A DNA stretch of 28,331 bases, taken from positions 1-28,331 of the forward strand of contig CAYSCH010000080.1 in assembly GCA_964429355.1 (NCBI GenBank), written 5' to 3'. This DNA is from JAAYAY01 sp964429355 (lineage in GTDB: Bacteria > Planctomycetota > Planctomycetia > Pirellulales > Thermoguttaceae). Shown piece by piece: positions 27,916 through 28,331 of this stretch; position 1 is the stretch's first letter; each line of letters starts with the position of its first letter. The notes below the pieces were generated by a model, which saw nothing but the letters and a program-made list of their open reading frames with translations, searched no databases and was not told the origin of the DNA. Made by a program: the position numbers and the translations under genes.

Positions 27916-28331
27916 TGCAGGTCCTCTTGTTGAGCTTTTCTTACGAAGTAGATTCCTTGTTGATACTCGACGATGACCGCTGCATCGCCCTTCTTCAGCG
28001 GCTCGCTGTCTTGTTGAGTTCTCGCGTTGAGCAGCAAGGGGGCGGCTCCTGTCTCGCAGCGGACCTGGCCCGATCGACCGGTGACCTCCAGGGTCGTGAC
28101 CGAACACACACGCCCGACCAGGTCCTTGGCCAGCGGCGCCTCCACATCGTCGAACTGGCCTCGGAGCGGTTGGGTGAGCAGCTTCGCGGCCAGGACCGCC
28201 AGGACGGTATTGCGAAACAGGATCACCAGTTCCCGGCCAATGCTCTCGTGGGTCGCCGGATGGTCCCAGAGCATCGTGATCAGCCACAGCGAAAACGCGA
28301 AAGCGCTGAGCCACACCATCAGCGGCACGCA
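27912..28331 (-). CDS. YqiJ/NfeD-like membrane protein with OB-fold tail (5' end cut by window)
   Basis: The frame is open to the right edge. About 139 residues are visible; an in-frame GTG at 28328 is at the edge and probably not the true start. The visible part has two hydrophobic segments (VWLSAFAFSLWLITML and VILFRNTVLAVLAAKLL) followed by an ~80-residue beta-rich domain (LVGRVCSVTTLEVTGRSGQ ... KGDAAVIVEY). This resembles the OB fold of YqiJ/NfeD proteins, which partner flotillins in many bacteria. Its stop overlaps the flotillin start by 4 bp, so the two are translationally coupled. The missing N-terminus probably holds another membrane segment. Confidence 0.8.
   Translation of the reverse strand, partial: CVPLMVWLSAFAFSLWLITMLWDHPATHESIGRELVILFRNTVLAVLAAKLLTQPLRGQFDDVEAPLAKDLVGRVCSVTTLEVTGRSGQVRCETGAAPLLLNARTQQDSEPLKKGDAAVIVEYQQGIYFVRKAQQEDLQ

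Noticed and set aside
27916..28314. N-terminal extension of the flotillin frame
   Set aside because: It overlaps the YqiJ/NfeD-like gene in another frame. The membrane span and SPFH domain begin right after ATG 27915.
1..28331. tRNA, rRNA, CRISPR or insertion-sequence transposase genes
   Set aside because: I looked for cloverleaf-type ends, rRNA-like conserved stretches, regularly spaced repeats and transposase motifs, and saw none I could support.

Overview
The window looks like a metagenome-assembled or draft scaffold from a planctomycete, most likely of the Pirellulales type. The main evidence is a giant minus-strand protein whose N-terminus carries the LEPR-XLL export-type motif (FEPLETRQLLA), which is characteristic of Planctomycetota giant secreted proteins. 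High GC, hairpin-rich intergenic repeats and a Tat-exported epimerase fit this. There are three runs of N: 10 at 2358-2367, 100 at 9206-9305 and 10 at 18982-18991. All three interrupt genes.

Region 1 (1-11142, minus strand) is one giant cell-surface or secreted protein, or two fragments of one. From its N-terminus it has the LEPR-XLL motif, beta-rich repeats with malectin-like modules (one copy collapsed into the 100-N gap), pre-peptidase-like beta domains, an Rhs/YD-repeat shell with an Rhs core, a phospholipase A2-like HDxCY segment, a Pro/Gly linker, a DUF11-like domain and PKD domains. Beyond the 10-N gap the same strand continues with a GH16-like domain (EIDIE motif), more PKD domains and a cadherin-like Ig domain that runs off the left edge.

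Region 2 (11143-12038) is an 896-bp gene-free, hairpin-rich intergenic stretch.

Region 3 (12039-16384) is a sugar-metabolism cluster. On the minus strand are a PfkB sugar kinase, a uronate-isomerase-like metal hydrolase/isomerase that overlaps it by 4 bp, and a xylose-isomerase-like TIM-barrel protein. Divergent on the plus strand is a class I (DhnA/LsrF-type) aldolase. Isomerase, kinase and aldolase are the usual trio for catabolising a sugar or sugar acid; the substrate cannot be read from sequence.

Region 4 (16613-19090, plus strand) holds a HydE-type radical SAM protein with both iron-sulfur cysteine motifs and no HydF, HydG or hydrogenase nearby, followed by a Tat-signal N-acylglucosamine 2-epimerase-family protein broken by an N gap.

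Region 5 (19091-20203) is an intergenic island with a ParE/RelE-type toxin-antitoxin pair. It lies between two 44-bp direct repeats and contains hairpin elements related to one in region 2.

Region 6 (20204-28331, minus strand) appears to be one operon: a membrane/OB-fold YqiJ/NfeD-like protein (cut by the right edge), an oversized flotillin (YqiK-like) and an 1832-residue coiled-coil MoxR-like AAA+ ATPase of the family usually labelled 'DNA repair ATPase'. This is a poorly understood membrane-microdomain/AAA+ machine and the best candidate in the window for an under-described system. No tRNA, rRNA, CRISPR array or transposase was seen.
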